DNA of 64,000 bases, taken from assembly GCF_001886615.1 (NCBI RefSeq), contig NZ_CP018139.1, forward strand, positions 2,294,001-2,358,000. Reading direction: 5' to 3'. A program made the translations under genes and the position numbers. Shown here in pieces: positions 63,230 through 64,000 of the stretch. Position 1 is the first letter of the stretch, and each line of letters opens with the position of its first letter. Under the pieces are notes generated by a model, which ran no database searches, was not told where the DNA came from, and saw only the letters and a list, made by a program, of their open reading frames with translations. Origin of the DNA: Halomonas aestuarii. GTDB lineage: Bacteria > Pseudomonadota > Gammaproteobacteria > Pseudomonadales > Halomonadaceae.

Positions 63230-64000
63230 TCAGGCCTCGCCCAGCGCCAGGGCGATCGCACGGCTGCCGACCTCCTCGCCGACCTCGCCCTTCCAGTGGT
63301 CCCAGATCTCGTGGCTGGAGTCGTTGAACGTGGTGGAGTCGGCCTCGGACGGCTCGATGATCTCGACGCCGGCCTCGGCGATCTGCGGCCAGTACTCGTC
63401 GGGATAGATGCCCTGGTTGCAGTGGCTGATGAAGTTCTCGTCATACCAGTCGGCGGCCTGCTGGTAGACGGCGCGGGTGTCGTCGTCCAGGCCGTCCCAG
63501 GTGTCGCGCAGCATGAAGGGCGCCACCGTGAAGCCGGTCGTCGGCAGCTTGTAGCAGTAGTGCAACTGCTCCTGGAGGCTGCGGCCGATCACCGTGGAGA
63601 TGTTGAACACGCCGGCATCCACGGTCCCCCGCTGCAGGGCCATGTAGGTCTCGGAGGAAGGAATGCGGGTGGCGCCGATGTCGTACTTCTCCAGGGCCTT
63701 GGTGGCCTCGAAGCTGACGATGCGAATCTTCTTGCCGCGCACCTCCTCCAGGCTGCGGATCGGGCTGGCCTCGGTGCTCCAGATGTATTCCGGCTCCAGC
63801 ACGCCGCCGCCGGAGCTGAGCATGTAGAGGTTCTCCTTGGCCAGCACCTCATTGATCAGCTCCATCAGCGGGCTGCCCTGGGCCAGGCGCTCGGGATGGC
63901 GATAGAGCTCGCCGACCACGCCGGGCAGGCCGGTGATGCCGAGGATCGGCACCGAGCGGGTGATGTAGGAGGTGGTGTGGAACATGAAGTCGATGCTGCG
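63230..64000 (-). CDS. TRAP transporter solute-binding protein (DctP type), partial
   Basis: The C-terminal 256 residues of a periplasmic binding protein; the gene runs off the right edge. It matches TRAP-type DctP sequences: GKKIRIVSFEATKALEKY, GATRIPSSETYMALQRGTVD and the DDDTRAVYQQAADWYDE helix. It delivers an organic acid to the membrane subunits. The conserved arginine that binds the carboxylate in the family is probably the first Arg of RIPSSE or the Arg of GKKIR; I cannot assign it with certainty. Confidence 0.83.
   Translation of the reverse strand, partial: RSIDFMFHTTSYITRSVPILGITGLPGVVGELYRHPERLAQGSPLMELINEVLAKENLYMLSSGGGVLEPEYIWSTEASPIRSLEEVRGKKIRIVSFEATKALEKYDIGATRIPSSETYMALQRGTVDAGVFNISTVIGRSLQEQLHYCYKLPTTGFTVAPFMLRDTWDGLDDDTRAVYQQAADWYDENFISHCNQGIYPDEYWPQIAEAGVEIIEPSEADSTTFNDSSHEIWDHWKGEVGEEVGSRAIALALGEA

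Overview
The window is GC-rich DNA packed with genes, from a gammaproteobacterium most likely in or near Halomonas (Halomonadaceae). This is inferred from gene content, not from a marker gene: argP beside an argO-type exporter, MltF, DbpA, a YebC-family protein, an umuDC pair with a classical SOS box, a RIO-type kinase, a DUF6064 protein and a DoeA-like ectoine-hydrolase relative. No rRNA, tRNA, CRISPR array, transposase or integrase was seen.

Layout. 0.1-9.2 kb: a small tandemly duplicated gene, argP/argO, mltF, DUF6064, a Tat-exported aldo/keto reductase, a patatin, a lipoamide-dehydrogenase-like flavoprotein, and a RhtB-type exporter divergent from an Lrp/AsnC regulator. 9.2-20.0 kb: one long minus-strand operon for an NADP-type group 3b [NiFe] hydrogenase (hypC-A-B-D-F-E, then diaphorase and hydrogenase subunits, then the maturation protease), mostly with overlapping stop/start codons. 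In it HypD runs in frame into the acylphosphatase domain of HypF, and a one-base frameshift cuts off the rest of HypF. 20.1-28.3 kb: dbpA, yrhK, a YqhC-like AraC regulator divergent from a YahK-type alcohol dehydrogenase that is also frameshifted, a RIO kinase, a periplasmic protein, a YebC/YeeN protein and a creatinase-like peptidase.

28.4-43.3 kb is the accessory part: a 1082-aa HTH/cyclase-like/STAND/TPR regulator; a strikingly AT-rich pair of unrecognised genes (one with a PD-(D/E)XK-like motif); two small conserved proteins; an ABC exporter; a 1413-aa TIR-STAND-TM-WD40 protein; a lipoprotein and a membrane-anchored partner; and a DUF4231 two-TM protein. The TIR and DUF4231 families are associated with biological conflict systems.

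43.4-64.0 kb is mostly metabolic: an operon of acyl-CoA synthetase, 2-oxoacid dehydrogenase E1alpha, E1beta, E2 and an acyl carrier protein; an MgtC/DUF4010 membrane protein; a PAS-GGDEF-EAL protein; a CoA-transferase with a C-terminal extension; umuDC; a bifunctional-nuclease-family protein; and a minus-strand catabolic operon (TRAP DctP and DctQ, an aconitase-family enzyme, an HMG-CoA-lyase-family enzyme, an MFS permease) that continues past the right edge.
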